From NCBI RefSeq assembly GCF_037094465.1, contig NZ_CP146609.1, positions 1 to 64,000 on the forward strand: 64,000 nt of DNA, written 5' to 3'. The notes under the pieces are model-generated. The model ran no database searches. It saw nothing but the letters and a program-made list of their open reading frames with translations, and was not told the DNA's origin. Of the stretch, positions 56,504 to 64,000 are shown piece by piece. Position numbers and translations under genes: made by a program. The stretch's first letter is position 1. Every line of letters begins with the position of its first letter. The DNA is from Pseudodesulfovibrio sp. 5S69. GTDB lineage: Bacteria; Desulfobacterota; Desulfovibrionia; Desulfovibrionales; Desulfovibrionaceae.

Positions 56504-56629
56504 GTTGACAGCCGTGGTCCGGCGCTATAGGCTCGGTGTGTTCACGGCATCCGTGGACCGTAAGCGTTAACGTCAACCAACGCCCAGACAGGACGGATTG
56601 CCCGTCCCGGTTTGGGCGTTGGTTTTTTT
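56504..56629 (+). promoter_or_regulatory. Leader with intrinsic terminator before the MFS gene (possible attenuator)
   Basis: TTGACA (56504-56510 area) and TATAGG about 15 bp later could start a leader of about 100 nt. It holds a hairpin GTTCACGG/CCGTGGAC, then CCAACGCCCA (56577-56586) pairing with TGGGCGTTGG (56613-56622) followed by seven T. GCGTT at about 56564 can instead pair with AACGC in the left arm, a possible antiterminator. The MFS start codon is 22 nt on. It may simply be the selO terminator. Confidence 0.45.
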
Positions 56630-56651
56630 ATTGCTCCCAAACGAGGTTCCC

Positions 56652-57836
56652 ATGCAGTTGCGCTGTGCCGCCGCCTCGGACGAGGCCTGTTTCTGGAGGC
56701 TCCCGGTCTCCATCTTTCTCTGTTACCTGACCGTGGGGCTGCCTCTGCCGGTCATCTCCCTGTTCGTGCACCAGCAGCTCGGCCTGAACTCCACCCTGGT
56801 GGGCGTGGCCGTGGGCATCCAGTTCCTGGCCACGGTCTCCACGCGCGGCTACGCGGGCCGCACCGCCGACACCCGGGGCGCCAAGCGGACCACCCTGGCC
56901 GGGATGTTCTCCTGCGGCGGGGCCGGTCTCTTCTACCTCCTGGCCGCGCTGCTGCCCCTGCCCGTCTGGCCGCGCTACGGCATCCTGCTCATCGGGCGGC
57001 TGCTGCTGGGCTACGGGGAGAGCCAGATGCTCACCGGGGTGCTGGTCTGGGGATTCGGTCTGCTCGGCCCGGCCAGGGCGGGCGTGGTCATGTCCTGGAA
57101 CGGCATGGCCATCTTCGGAGCCCTGGCCGCGGGCGCGCCTTTGGGACTGCTGCTCTACGGACATTTCGGGTTCGCCGCCCTGGGCGTGTCCACCCTGGTC
57201 CTGCCGTTCCTGTCCCTGCCCCTGCTCCTGCGCATCCGCGCCACCGAGCCGGTTTCGGGCGAACGGCCGCCGCTCAGAAAGGTCATCGGGCGGGTCTGGC
57301 TGCCGTGCACGGCCCTCTTCCTGCAGGGCATCGGGTTCGCGGTCATCGGGACCTTCTCGGCCCTCTATTTCGCGGACAACCACTGGGGACACGCGGGCCT
57401 GGCCCTGACCTGCTTCGGCGGGGCCTTCGTCCTGGTGCGCGTGTTCTGGGGCAAGCTGCCCGACACGCTCGGCGGCATCAGGGTCGCCCAGGTCTCCTTC
57501 ACGGCCGAGGCCCTGGGCCTGCTCCTGCTGTGGCTGGCCCCCCACCCGAGCGTGGCCTTCCTGGGCGCGGTCCTGACAGGCGCGGGCACCTCCCTGCTCT
57601 TTCCGGCCCTGGGCGTGGAGGTGGTCAAGATCGTGCCGCCCAACGTCAAGGGCTCGGCCATCGGCGGGTTCGCGGCCTTCCAGGACATCGCCTACGCCGT
57701 GGGCGGCCCGGCCACCGGGGCACTGGCCGCCGTGGCGGGCTACCCCTCGGTCTTCCTGGCCGCAGCCGTCAGCGCGGCGCTCGGCCTGGCCGTCACCGAA
57801 CTCTTTCGCCGATCCATGGCCCGGAAAGCCGCCTAG
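56652..57836 (+). CDS. MFS transporter, YhhS/YfcJ-like
   Basis: 394 aa with about 12 membrane helices. [19 protein letters not shown] is the MFS loop 2-3 motif, and [23 protein letters not shown] fits the YhhS/YfcJ group of exporters with no sure substrate. GAGG 5 nt before ATG 56652. Preceded by the attenuator-like leader. Confidence 0.82.
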   Translation: MQLRCAAASDEACFWRLPVSIFLCYLTVGLPLPVISLFVHQQLGLNSTLVGVAVGIQFLATVSTRGYAGRTADTRGAKRTTLAGMFSCGGAGLFYLLAALLPLPVWPRYGILLIGRLLLGYGESQMLTGVLVWGFGLLGPARAGVVMSWNGMAIFGALAAGAPLGLLLYGHFGFAALGVSTLVLPFLSLPLLLRIRATEPVSGERPPLRKVIGRVWLPCTALFLQGIGFAVIGTFSALYFADNHWGHAGLALTCFGGAFVLVRVFWGKLPDTLGGIRVAQVSFTAEALGLLLLWLAPHPSVAFLGAVLTGAGTSLLFPALGVEVVKIVPPNVKGSAIGGFAAFQDIAYAVGGPATGALAAVAGYPSVFLAAAVSAALGLAVTELFRRSMARKAA

Positions 57837-57891
57837 GGGCCTGCCGCCCGCCGGGCAAGGCGTAGCCGGAGGGTGAAAGGGAGAGGCGGAG

Positions 57892-58359
57892 TCAATCCTT
57901 TTTAGCCTGGGCCGCGGCCTGCCGGTAATAGCTGCCCACGGCCTCAAGCAGGGCATTGGCGGCCAGCCAGGCGCAATGCCGGTCGTCCTCGGGCATGCAG
58001 GCCGGGCCGCCCAGCCCTTCCAGCACGGTCTCCCCGGTGATGGCGGCGATCTCCTCGCAGCGCTTGCCCACGGCCAGTTCCGCGGCCATGGAGCCGCTGA
58101 TGGCGCTGGAGCCGCAGCCGTCGGTGGCGTATCCGGCGTCGACCACGGTGTCTTCCTCTATCTGCAGGTAGATCCAGATGGTATCGCCGCACCCGCCGGT
58201 GGACGCGCCCTCATAGTTGGCCCCTGCGGGCTCCCCCCGATACGGCTGGTTGCGCCAGCGCTCGAATCCGGCCTGGCCATAGGCCTCGATGGTCTCTTCG
58301 TTGATCTTGTCCTGCAGTTCACTCACGATGTCGTCAAAGCTGGGCATCATCCCGTCCAT
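57892..58359 (-). CDS. NifU/IscU-type iron-sulfur scaffold protein
   Basis: 155 aa. The three scaffold cysteines sit in GGCGDTIW, DGCGSSAISGS and DRHCAWLA. GLGGPACMPEDD is a small insert. It builds 2Fe-2S or 4Fe-4S clusters with a cysteine desulfurase, not seen here. Start uncertain among Met at 58359, 58350 and 58347. Confidence 0.85.
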   Translation of the reverse strand: MDGMMPSFDDIVSELQDKINEETIEAYGQAGFERWRNQPYRGEPAGANYEGASTGGCGDTIWIYLQIEEDTVVDAGYATDGCGSSAISGSMAAELAVGKRCEEIAAITGETVLEGLGGPACMPEDDRHCAWLAANALLEAVGSYYRQAAAQAKKD

Positions 58360-58480
58360 ATGCTGAATGGTTGGCCCGCCATGCCTACCCAAATCCCTCG
58401 CCAAAGGTGTTACCAGCCCGGATTCCATTCCACAACCGATAAGACCAACCCAAGCCCTCGACACTCCCCCGGAAAAGCAC

Positions 58481-58511
58481 AAAAAAAGACCCCACCAAAC
58501 CGGTAGGGTCT
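58481..58511 (-). terminator. Terminator upstream of the NifU-like gene
   Basis: Minus-strand AGACCCTACC / GGTGGGGTCT with a short loop and seven T. It ends transcripts arriving from the acidic-protein gene. Together with S2 and E2 it accounts for the 358-bp gap 58360-58717. Confidence 0.75.
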
Positions 58512-58533
58512 CCACAAATTTCTTTCCATCTTG

Positions 58534-58572
58534 GAGCGATTCGGGTGCCAAGGGCACCCGACAGCGGCTCTC
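58534..58572 (+). repeat. Short structured repeat S2
   Basis: GAGCGATTCGGGTGCC-AAGG-GCACCCGACAGCGGCTCTC. Same outline and tail as S1, with one base change in the outer part and a different loop. It sits 25 nt before E2, the same offset as S1 to E1. Confidence 0.6.
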
Positions 58573-58597
58573 TCCCCCGCACCAGGAATAGGCTTGG

Positions 58598-58703
58598 GAG
58601 AGTGGGTTAGCTGTGCATTTTTCGAGGGCCCGCCTGACCGCAGCGTACCCCAGTACGTGAGGATCAGGCGGGCCCTCGAAAAATGTGCAGATGGCCCGCT
58701 ATC
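58598..58703 (+). repeat. Large structured repeat E2
   Basis: Outer arms GAGAGTGGGTTAGCTGTGCA / TGTGCAGATGGCCCGCT as in E1. The middle arms, beginning CATTTTTCGAGGGCCC, form an uninterrupted 22-bp stem whose distal part shares no sequence with E1. Apical core CCGCAGCGTACCCCAGTACG through GTGAGG (58638-58662). It is between minus-strand genes. Confidence 0.65.
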
Positions 58704-58717
58704 GCAAGCCGCTTCGG

Positions 58718-60169
58718 CTAGTCGTCCAATTCAGCCGCCAGGGCGGCGATCTCCTCTCGGATGATCTTGGCCGCCTCGGCCGGGACGAGCTGGGCGATCT
58801 CGTCGCGCAGGCGGCGTTCCAACTCCTCGACGCGGCCTTCGAGCTGGCGGACCGTGGCCTGGAGGCTTTCCAGGGTGGGGTCGCCCTCCTCGCGGGTCTC
58901 GGCCAGGAGCAGATCCACGTCCGCATCCACGTCCATGCCGGCGTCGGGCGGCATGGCTTCGGCGGCCAGGACCTCGTCCAGGGAGCCCTCGTCCAGGTCC
59001 ATGACCAGGTCGGCGTCCAGGTCGGCGTCCAGGTCGGCGTCCGACTCCTCGGCGTCCATCACCCCGGTCACGTCCACCTCGACGTTGTCCAGCAGGCTGT
59101 CCACGTCCTCGATGTCGTCGTCCTCAAGCTGGTCCAGGCCGGTCAGTTCGGCATCGACCGGGGCTTCGCCCGCGTCGGCGAACACGTTGCCCTCCACGAC
59201 CGAGGCCTCTTCAAGTTCGATTGGCTCCGGCTCGGGCTCGGGCACAGATTCGGCCTCCGGCATAAATTCGGGCTCCGGTTCGTCCTCGGCCTCGGGCGCG
59301 TCCATGATGGCCTCGATATCCTCGGCGGCAACCGCCTCGTCCACCGGCACCTCGGGCTCGGCCTCCTCGGCCATGGCGGCCAGCATGTCGTCGGCCAGGT
59401 CCGCGGCCGGATCTTGGACCGATGCCTCGGCCAGGTCTTCGGTCAGGTCCACGGTCACATCTTCGACCGTGTCCTCGGATTCAAGGGAAATATCTTCTTC
59501 GGGTCCGGCGGCGGCCTCCTCCTCGATCAGATCGTCGAGATCGATGAGCGGCTCGTCCTCATCCTCCGGGGCTTCGGGGGCCTCGGCGGCTTCCTCGACC
59601 AGGTCGTCGAGGTCGATGATCTCCTCGTCCTCGGCGTCCGCCGCTTCGGCGACGTTCTCCTCGGCGATGTCGTCCACCAGGGCCTCGACCTCGGCGGCGC
59701 TCTGCGCGGCGGCTTCCGGGGCGGGCTCGTCGCCCGCATCGGCCTCCTCGACCAGCTCGACCACTTCGTCGAGCACGATAAGGTCGTCCTCTCCGGTGCC
59801 CTCGTCCGCGGCAGCGGGCTCCTCCACCAGGTCGTCCAGGATCAGCAGGTCCTCGTCGTCCTCGGCGGAGTCGTCCCCGGCGGGTTCCTCCACCACACCG
59901 TCCAGGACCAGGAGTTCCTCCTCCGCGACCTCGGCCTCTTCGATGTCGTCCCCGGCGAACTCCACCTGGTCGTCGAGCACGATGGGACCGCCGCTCTCGT
60001 CCACGACGGGAGCGTCCTCAAGGTCGTCGGCGAACAGATCTTCGAGCTCCTGCTCGAAATCCGCGTCCACGGTATCGGGGTCGAAGCCCTCGCTGTCCGC
60101 AGCGGGTTCGTTCAGCACGTCGCGCACGTCGGCGTCGTCATCTTTGGGAGGCGGTGGAGCCGGGGTCAT
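58718..60169 (-). CDS. Highly acidic repetitive protein with C-terminal coiled coil (PopZ-like layout)
   Basis: 483 aa, extremely rich in Asp, Glu and Ala. A short motif recurs five to six times: LLVLDGVVEE, LLILDDLVEEP, LIVLDEVVE, IIDLDDLVEE, LIDLDDLIEEE. The last 55 residues are a coiled coil (LQATVRQLEGRVEELERRL) ending PAEAAKIIREEIAALAAEL. An acidic disordered body with a helical oligomerisation tail recalls PopZ/DUF2497 pole organisers, but identity is not shown. GGAGG 5 nt before ATG. Cytoplasmic. Confidence 0.75.
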   Translation of the reverse strand: MTPAPPPPKDDDADVRDVLNEPAADSEGFDPDTVDADFEQELEDLFADDLEDAPVVDESGGPIVLDDQVEFAGDDIEEAEVAEEELLVLDGVVEEPAGDDSAEDDEDLLILDDLVEEPAAADEGTGEDDLIVLDEVVELVEEADAGDEPAPEAAAQSAAEVEALVDDIAEENVAEAADAEDEEIIDLDDLVEEAAEAPEAPEDEDEPLIDLDDLIEEEAAAGPEEDISLESEDTVEDVTVDLTEDLAEASVQDPAADLADDMLAAMAEEAEPEVPVDEAVAAEDIEAIMDAPEAEDEPEPEFMPEAESVPEPEPEPIELEEASVVEGNVFADAGEAPVDAELTGLDQLEDDDIEDVDSLLDNVEVDVTGVMDAEESDADLDADLDADLVMDLDEGSLDEVLAAEAMPPDAGMDVDADVDLLLAETREEGDPTLESLQATVRQLEGRVEELERRLRDEIAQLVPAEAAKIIREEIAALAAELDD

Positions 60170-60189
60170 GGGTACCTCCGGAGGAGTTT

Positions 60190-60221
60190 AAAAAGGGGGG
60201 CCGTATCGCACAGCCCCCCTT
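60190..60221 (-). terminator. Cytochrome c3 terminator
   Basis: Minus-strand GGGGGGC / GCCCCCC stem, 11-nt loop, then five T, 18 nt after the cytochrome stop and just before the acidic-protein ribosome site. Confidence 0.75.
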
Positions 60222-60238
60222 GAATTCACCCTAAAGGC

Positions 60239-60646
60239 TTATTTGGGGTGGCACTGCTTGCAGCTGACCGGGACGTCCTTGCCGGCCTTCTTCTGCACCT
60301 TGTGGCAGCCGAGGCAGGAAGCCTGGGACTTCTTGCTGTGGAAGGCGGAATAGAAGCCGGTGGGCTCCTTCTTCGCGGCCTTGCTGGCATCGGAGTGACA
60401 GCCTTCGGAAGCACAGCTCTTGGCCTCGGCCGGGGACTTGGCCTTGTGGTGGCAGACCAGGCAATCCAGGCCGCTGTCCACGTGTTTCTTGTGCGGGAAG
60501 GTCACGGGCGTTTTGGTCGCTTTGGCGCCGGCGGGGACCTCGATGGTGATGGTGTCTGCGGGCGCAGTGGCCGCAATGACCACGGGCAGGCAGAAGACAC
60601 ACACCAGGGCGGCCACCATCAGGCTGATGATGAGAGATTTCTTCAT
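60239..60646 (-). CDS. Tetraheme cytochrome c3
   Basis: 135 aa. A signal peptide (1-25), then four heme sites: CLVCH, CASEGCH (the CX4CH form common in c3), CLGCH and CKQCH, with FPHKKHV and FHSKK supplying distal His ligands. Lys-rich surface. It is the periplasmic partner of hydrogenases and membrane redox complexes in sulfate reducers. Its own promoter and terminator show it is a single-gene unit. Confidence 0.93.
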   Translation of the reverse strand: MKKSLIISLMVAALVCVFCLPVVIAATAPADTITIEVPAGAKATKTPVTFPHKKHVDSGLDCLVCHHKAKSPAEAKSCASEGCHSDASKAAKKEPTGFYSAFHSKKSQASCLGCHKVQKKAGKDVPVSCKQCHPK

Positions 60647-60700
60647 TTACCTAGTTCCTCCTGTTGCATAAAAGATAAACAGTCACACTCTCTACTATGC

Positions 60701-60729
60701 GGGATAAATAAGTATCCACCCCCTGTCAA
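60701..60729 (-). promoter_or_regulatory. Candidate cytochrome c3 promoter
   Basis: TTGACA (60729-60724) with a 16-17 bp spacer to the AT-rich TATTTATCCC. The -35 is perfect, the -10 poor. Leader about 55 nt. Confidence 0.4.
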
Positions 60730-60813
60730 GCGGGGGCTGCCATCGTAGACCCTTGCTTTTACCCGATAAAGCCCCTTGAGCGCAAGGGGGGAATTACACT
60801 TTGATCCGGCAGT

Positions 60814-61560
60814 TTACAGGGCGTATTTGCGGTGATAGCCGCGCGGAGTGAGCATCCGGCCGTCCACCAGGCGAGTGGCCGAGTTGCCGACGATGAGCAC
60901 GGTCTGCATGTCCACCTTCTCCACATCCACCCGGTGGAGCGGCACGGCCTCGACGAACTGGCCCACGCGGTACGCCTTGCGCACGATGCCCACGGGCGTG
61001 GAAGGCCTGCGGAACCGGCCGATGATGTCCAGGGCCTCGCGCAGGTGGTCCGCGCGCTTCCTGGAGCGGGGATTGTACAGGGCGATGACGAAGTCCGCGC
61101 TGGCCGCGGCCTGGAGCCGCTGCTCGATGCGTTCCCAGGGGGTCAGCAGGTCGCTTAGGGAGATGGAGGCGAAGTCGTGCATGAGCGGCGCGCCGAGCAG
61201 GGCCGCCGCCGCGTTGAAGGCGGCCACGCCGGGGATGACCTCGAAGGGCACGGTCTCGAGCAGCCCCTCGCTTTCGAGCACCTCCATGAGCAGCCCGGCC
61301 ATGGCGTAGATGCCCGCGTCTCCGGAACAGACCATGACCGTCCTGCGTCCGGCACGGGCGTGCTCCACGGCCTGCCTGGCGCGGTCAACCTCGCCCGTCA
61401 TGCCCGTGGAGACCACGATCTTGCCTTCGAGCATTCCCTCCGGGACCAGCTCGATGTACCCTTTGTATCCGGCCACGACATCGGCCTCCTCGATGGCCCA
61501 GCGGGCCGCCGGGGTGAGCAGGGACAAGTCGCCCGGTCCGAGACTGACCGCCTTAAGCAC
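60814..61560 (-). CDS. cobJ: Precorrin-3B C17-methyltransferase
   Basis: 248 aa. Tetrapyrrole-methylase fold: VSLGPGDLSLLTPAA, VCSGDAGIYAMAG, VIPGVAAFNAAAALLGAP, ALYNPRSRKR and LIVGNSATR. It does the ring-contraction methylation at C17 in cobalamin synthesis (CbiH in the anaerobic route). It overlaps the end of cbiG by 8 nt. Confidence 0.92.
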   Translation of the reverse strand: MLKAVSLGPGDLSLLTPAARWAIEEADVVAGYKGYIELVPEGMLEGKIVVSTGMTGEVDRARQAVEHARAGRRTVMVCSGDAGIYAMAGLLMEVLESEGLLETVPFEVIPGVAAFNAAAALLGAPLMHDFASISLSDLLTPWERIEQRLQAAASADFVIALYNPRSRKRADHLREALDIIGRFRRPSTPVGIVRKAYRVGQFVEAVPLHRVDVEKVDMQTVLIVGNSATRLVDGRMLTPRGYHRKYAL

Positions 61561-62581
61561 GGTTGCTCCGGGCCACGGCCAGGGTCACGGTGGGGGTCTT
61601 CTCCTTGGTCACGATCAGCTCCCCGCCGTGGGAAGCGAGCATGGCCGAGGCCTCGGCCACACTGGGCACGCCCATGTGCGCCTGGACCCGGTCGGACGGC
61701 GTGGGCGCGTCCACGGCCGCGAGCTGCGCCGTGGAGTAGAAGACCGGCTCCACGCCGAACTCCTCGGCCGCTTCCAGCAGCCCGGCCTCGTTGCGCTTGG
61801 CCTCCACCGATCCCACCGAGGCGATGGACTCCATGGAAAATCCGTATTTCTTGAAGACCATGTAGACGTGGTCGAGGATCTCGTAGGTCGTGATATCCCG
61901 GCGGCAGCCGATGCCCAGATGCAGCACCCTGGGGTGCAGGGCCAGGCTCCCTTCCGGGGCGTCGTTGTGCCAGGAGACCCAGATGCCGGGCTTGGCGTCG
62001 TTCCAGTCCCCGTACCCGACCTTGCCCTCGAACCCGGCGTTCCAGGCCAGGCCGAGCCAGTCCTCGGGGTCGTAGAGCTGGACCACGCGGTCTTCGAGCA
62101 GGGCCATGTTCACGTCCTTGACCTTGCTGATGGTCCCGATGGCCAGTCCCTTGGCCATGGCCAGGCTGTCGATGGACAGGACTCCGGCCGTGTCCGTGGC
62201 CGTGGTGATGACCGACTGACCGCCCATGATGCGCGCACAGCGGTCGGCGAGTTCGTTGGCCCCGCCCAGGTGGCCCGAGAGCAGGCTGATGGCGAACAGC
62301 CCGGTCTGGTCCATGCAGACCACGGCCGGATCGGTTTCCTTGGATTGCAGGTGGGACGCGATGCAGCGGACCACGATGCCCGCGGCGGCCACGAAGATGT
62401 GCCCGTCAAAGGCGTTGAAGGTGGCCGAGATCAGGTGCTTGAGGGACTCGAAGGAGATGGCGTCCTCCGCCTCGAGATTCTTGGAGGCGTAGAGCGTGCC
62501 CGGCAGCCTGGCGGCCAACCGCTTGCCCACGGCCAGTCCCTGCGAGGTCAGTGCGTATATGGCGATTTTCTTGGCTGGCAT
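61553..62581 (-). CDS. cbiG: Cobalt-precorrin-5A hydrolase CbiG
   Basis: 342 aa. HIFVAAAGIVVRCIASHLQSKETDPAVV, LLSGHLGGANELA, HLGIGCRRDI and SVGSVEAKRNEAGL are CbiG features. It opens the lactone ring in the anaerobic (early cobalt) B12 route, which fits a sulfate reducer. Met 62581 is preferred over 62590 for ribosome-site spacing. Overlaps cobJ. Confidence 0.9.
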   Translation of the reverse strand: MPAKKIAIYALTSQGLAVGKRLAARLPGTLYASKNLEAEDAISFESLKHLISATFNAFDGHIFVAAAGIVVRCIASHLQSKETDPAVVCMDQTGLFAISLLSGHLGGANELADRCARIMGGQSVITTATDTAGVLSIDSLAMAKGLAIGTISKVKDVNMALLEDRVVQLYDPEDWLGLAWNAGFEGKVGYGDWNDAKPGIWVSWHNDAPEGSLALHPRVLHLGIGCRRDITTYEILDHVYMVFKKYGFSMESIASVGSVEAKRNEAGLLEAAEEFGVEPVFYSTAQLAAVDAPTPSDRVQAHMGVPSVAEASAMLASHGGELIVTKEKTPTVTLAVARSNRA

Positions 62582-62671
62582 TGCTATCATCTACCAGCAA
62601 CCGACCACCGGGGGAAGAAAAAAACGGCACGAGGTGGGGTGTTTTTTCCCGCTTCGGCGCACGGTCGACGG

Positions 62672-62706
62672 AAAACGGGCCGGGAACCCGAAGGATCCCC
62701 GGCCCG
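62672..62706 (-). terminator. hemL terminator
   Basis: Minus-strand stem GGGCCGGGGATCC / GGTTCCCGGCCC with a small loop and a TTTT tail, 26 nt beyond the hemL stop. It separates hemL from cbiG-cobJ. Confidence 0.7.
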
Positions 62707-62731
62707 GTGCGTTCGCAAGATCGGCGCGGAC

Positions 62732-63991
62732 CTAGAATTCCACGGCGCGCGCGGCCGCGAGGGTCTTCGCGAAGTCCTCGTCCGAGTGGGCGAAGGAGGT
62801 GAAGGCGCACTCGAAGCCCGCCGGGGCCAGGTAGATGCCCCGGGCCATCATCTGCTTCCAGTAGGCCGCGAAGGTCGCCTGGTCGCACTGCCCGGACTCG
62901 ATCATGTTGGTCACGGGCCTGTCCGAGAAATACAGGGTGAAGGCCGAGCCCGCCTGGGCCACGTAGACCGGCTTGCCCTTGCCTTCCAGGATCGCGGCCA
63001 GCTCGTCGGTCAGCGCCTTGGTCTTCGCCTCCAGGGAGGCGTAGTCGCACTCTTGAAGGCGCTTGAGGGTGGCCAGCCCGGCGGCCATGGCCACGGGGTT
63101 GCCGGACAGGGTGCCCGCCTGGAACACGCCGCCCACCGGGGCCATGTGCTCCATGATCTCGCGCTTGCCGCCGTAACAGCCCACCGGGAACCCGCCGCCG
63201 ATGATCTTGCCCAGCGTGGTCAGGTCCGGGGTGATGGAGTAGCGTTCCTGGGCCCCGCCGGGGGCCAGCCTGAAGCCGGTGATGACCTCGTCGAAGATGA
63301 GCACCGCGCCGTATTGTGTACACAGGTCGCGCAGCCCCTGGAGGAACCCTTCCTTCGGCAGGACCAGGCCCATGTTGCCCGCGCAGGGCTCGACGATGAC
63401 GCAGGCGATCTCGTCGCCGGACTGCTCGAAATGCTGCTTCACGGCGTCCAGGTCGTTGTACTGGGCCAGCAGGGTGTGGCTGATGACCTCCTCGGGCACG
63501 CCCGGAGTGCCGGGCACGGTGCCCGCCGCCGACCCGGCCGCGGCCAGGAAGGCGTCGGCGTGGCCGTGGTAGTTGCCGATGAACTTCACGAACTTGTTGC
63601 GCCCGGTGTAGCCGCGCGCCAGGCGCAGGGCGGACATGGTCGCCTCGGTGCCGGACGAGACCATGCGCATCATCTCCATGGACGGGATGAGCTTCTGGAT
63701 CTCCTCGGCCAGCAGGACCTCGCCCAGGCAGGGCGCGCCGTAGCTGGACCCGTGGTCCACGGCCGCGTGGGCGGCCGCGTTCACGGCCGGGTCCTGGTGC
63801 CCCAGGAGCATGGGTCCCCAGGAGAAGACGTAGTCCACGTATTCCCGGCCCTCCACGTCGAAGAGGTGCGCCCCCTTGGCGTTTTCGATGAAGACCGGCT
63901 CGGACTGAACATACTTGCAGGCGCGCAGCGGCGAGTTGACGCCGCCGGGCATGAGGGTCTGGGCCTTGGCGAAAAGGGATTTCGAATCCAT
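62732..63991 (-). CDS. hemL: Glutamate-1-semialdehyde 2,1-aminomutase
   Basis: 419 aa. The PLP-lysine stretch [13 protein letters not shown] followed by [14 protein letters not shown], with [21 protein letters not shown] and [15 protein letters not shown]. It makes 5-aminolevulinate by the C5 pathway, feeding heme, siroheme and B12. Complete; the start codon lies 9 nt from the window edge, and the ribosome site is just cut by it. Confidence 0.95.
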   Translation of the reverse strand: MDSKSLFAKAQTLMPGGVNSPLRACKYVQSEPVFIENAKGAHLFDVEGREYVDYVFSWGPMLLGHQDPAVNAAAHAAVDHGSSYGAPCLGEVLLAEEIQKLIPSMEMMRMVSSGTEATMSALRLARGYTGRNKFVKFIGNYHGHADAFLAAAGSAAGTVPGTPGVPEEVISHTLLAQYNDLDAVKQHFEQSGDEIACVIVEPCAGNMGLVLPKEGFLQGLRDLCTQYGAVLIFDEVITGFRLAPGGAQERYSITPDLTTLGKIIGGGFPVGCYGGKREIMEHMAPVGGVFQAGTLSGNPVAMAAGLATLKRLQECDYASLEAKTKALTDELAAILEGKGKPVYVAQAGSAFTLYFSDRPVTNMIESGQCDQATFAAYWKQMMARGIYLAPAGFECAFTSFAHSDEDFAKTLAAARAVEF

Positions 63992-64000
63992 GTCGTGCTT

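Overview
The window reads as a chromosomal segment of a GC-rich (roughly two-thirds G+C by eye) sulfate-reducing bacterium of the Desulfovibrio/Pseudodesulfovibrio type. The main evidence is the rubrerythrin, desulfoferrodoxin, rubredoxin and flavodiiron (Roo) oxygen-defence cluster, a tetraheme cytochrome c3, a second four-heme cytochrome next to a heme-motif chemoreceptor, futalosine-route menaquinone genes, CobJ/CbiG/HemL tetrapyrrole genes, and a mannose-type PTS IID with HPr and EI. No tRNA, rRNA, CRISPR array, transposase or prophage gene was seen. The high GC creates many long antisense open frames, which are left out.

Layout. 0-4.1 kb: start of a divergent heptose-epimerase gene, a VWA-OmpA outer-membrane protein, an exported protein, an EEP phosphoesterase, ywbE and yaiI. 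4.1-8.1 kb: an intergenic structured repeat and a very long palindromic terminator, then roo, a two-domain rubredoxin, dfx and rbr on the minus strand, followed by a Fur/PerR-type regulator. The rbr operon and the regulator share the same promoter design: TTGACA, 17 bp, then a Fur-like box lying on the -10. 8.2-10.8 kb: heme chemoreceptor and four-heme cytochrome. 10.9-18.5 kb: purL, polyprenyl synthase, futalosine hydrolase, nucleotide-sugar dehydrogenase and a MenG/UbiE methyltransferase. 18.7-25.1 kb: a diguanylate cyclase, creA, a Nif11-like small protein, an outer-membrane barrel and secA.

25.3-31.3 kb: two membrane proteins (one frameshifted) and the iron-sulfur (GlcF-like) and flavin (GlcD-like) subunits of a 2-hydroxyacid oxidase. 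These two subunits are separated by a SatD-DUF3307 pair preceded by five 18-bp palindromes spaced exactly 29 bp apart. 31.4-34.4 kb: a DUF3089 hydrolase followed by 2 kb of non-coding interleaved repeats and inverted repeats. 34.4-42.4 kb: oxidoreductase, yraN, rsmI (frameshifted 3' end), bioB-bioY, PTS genes, smpB. 42.7-48.2 kb: the conserved ffh-rpsP-khpA-rimM-trmD-rplS-rnhB translation/SRP cluster, with a TrmD-SPOUT fusion and another structured repeat after rplS. 48.4-58.4 kb: potassium-channel-like protein, polyferredoxin, DksA-like factor, aminotransferase, SDR, two related lipoproteins, a kinase-like protein, SelO, an MFS exporter behind an attenuator-like leader, and a NifU-like scaffold. 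58.5-64 kb: third structured repeat, a highly acidic PopZ-like protein, cytochrome c3, CobJ, CbiG and HemL.

The best candidates for something undescribed are (a) a family of intergenic hairpins at 4.3, 43.4 and 58.6 kb with a conserved apical core and arms that differ in sequence yet stay complementary, and (b) the SatD-DUF3307 cassette with its 29-bp-period palindrome array. Functions proposed for both are inference.
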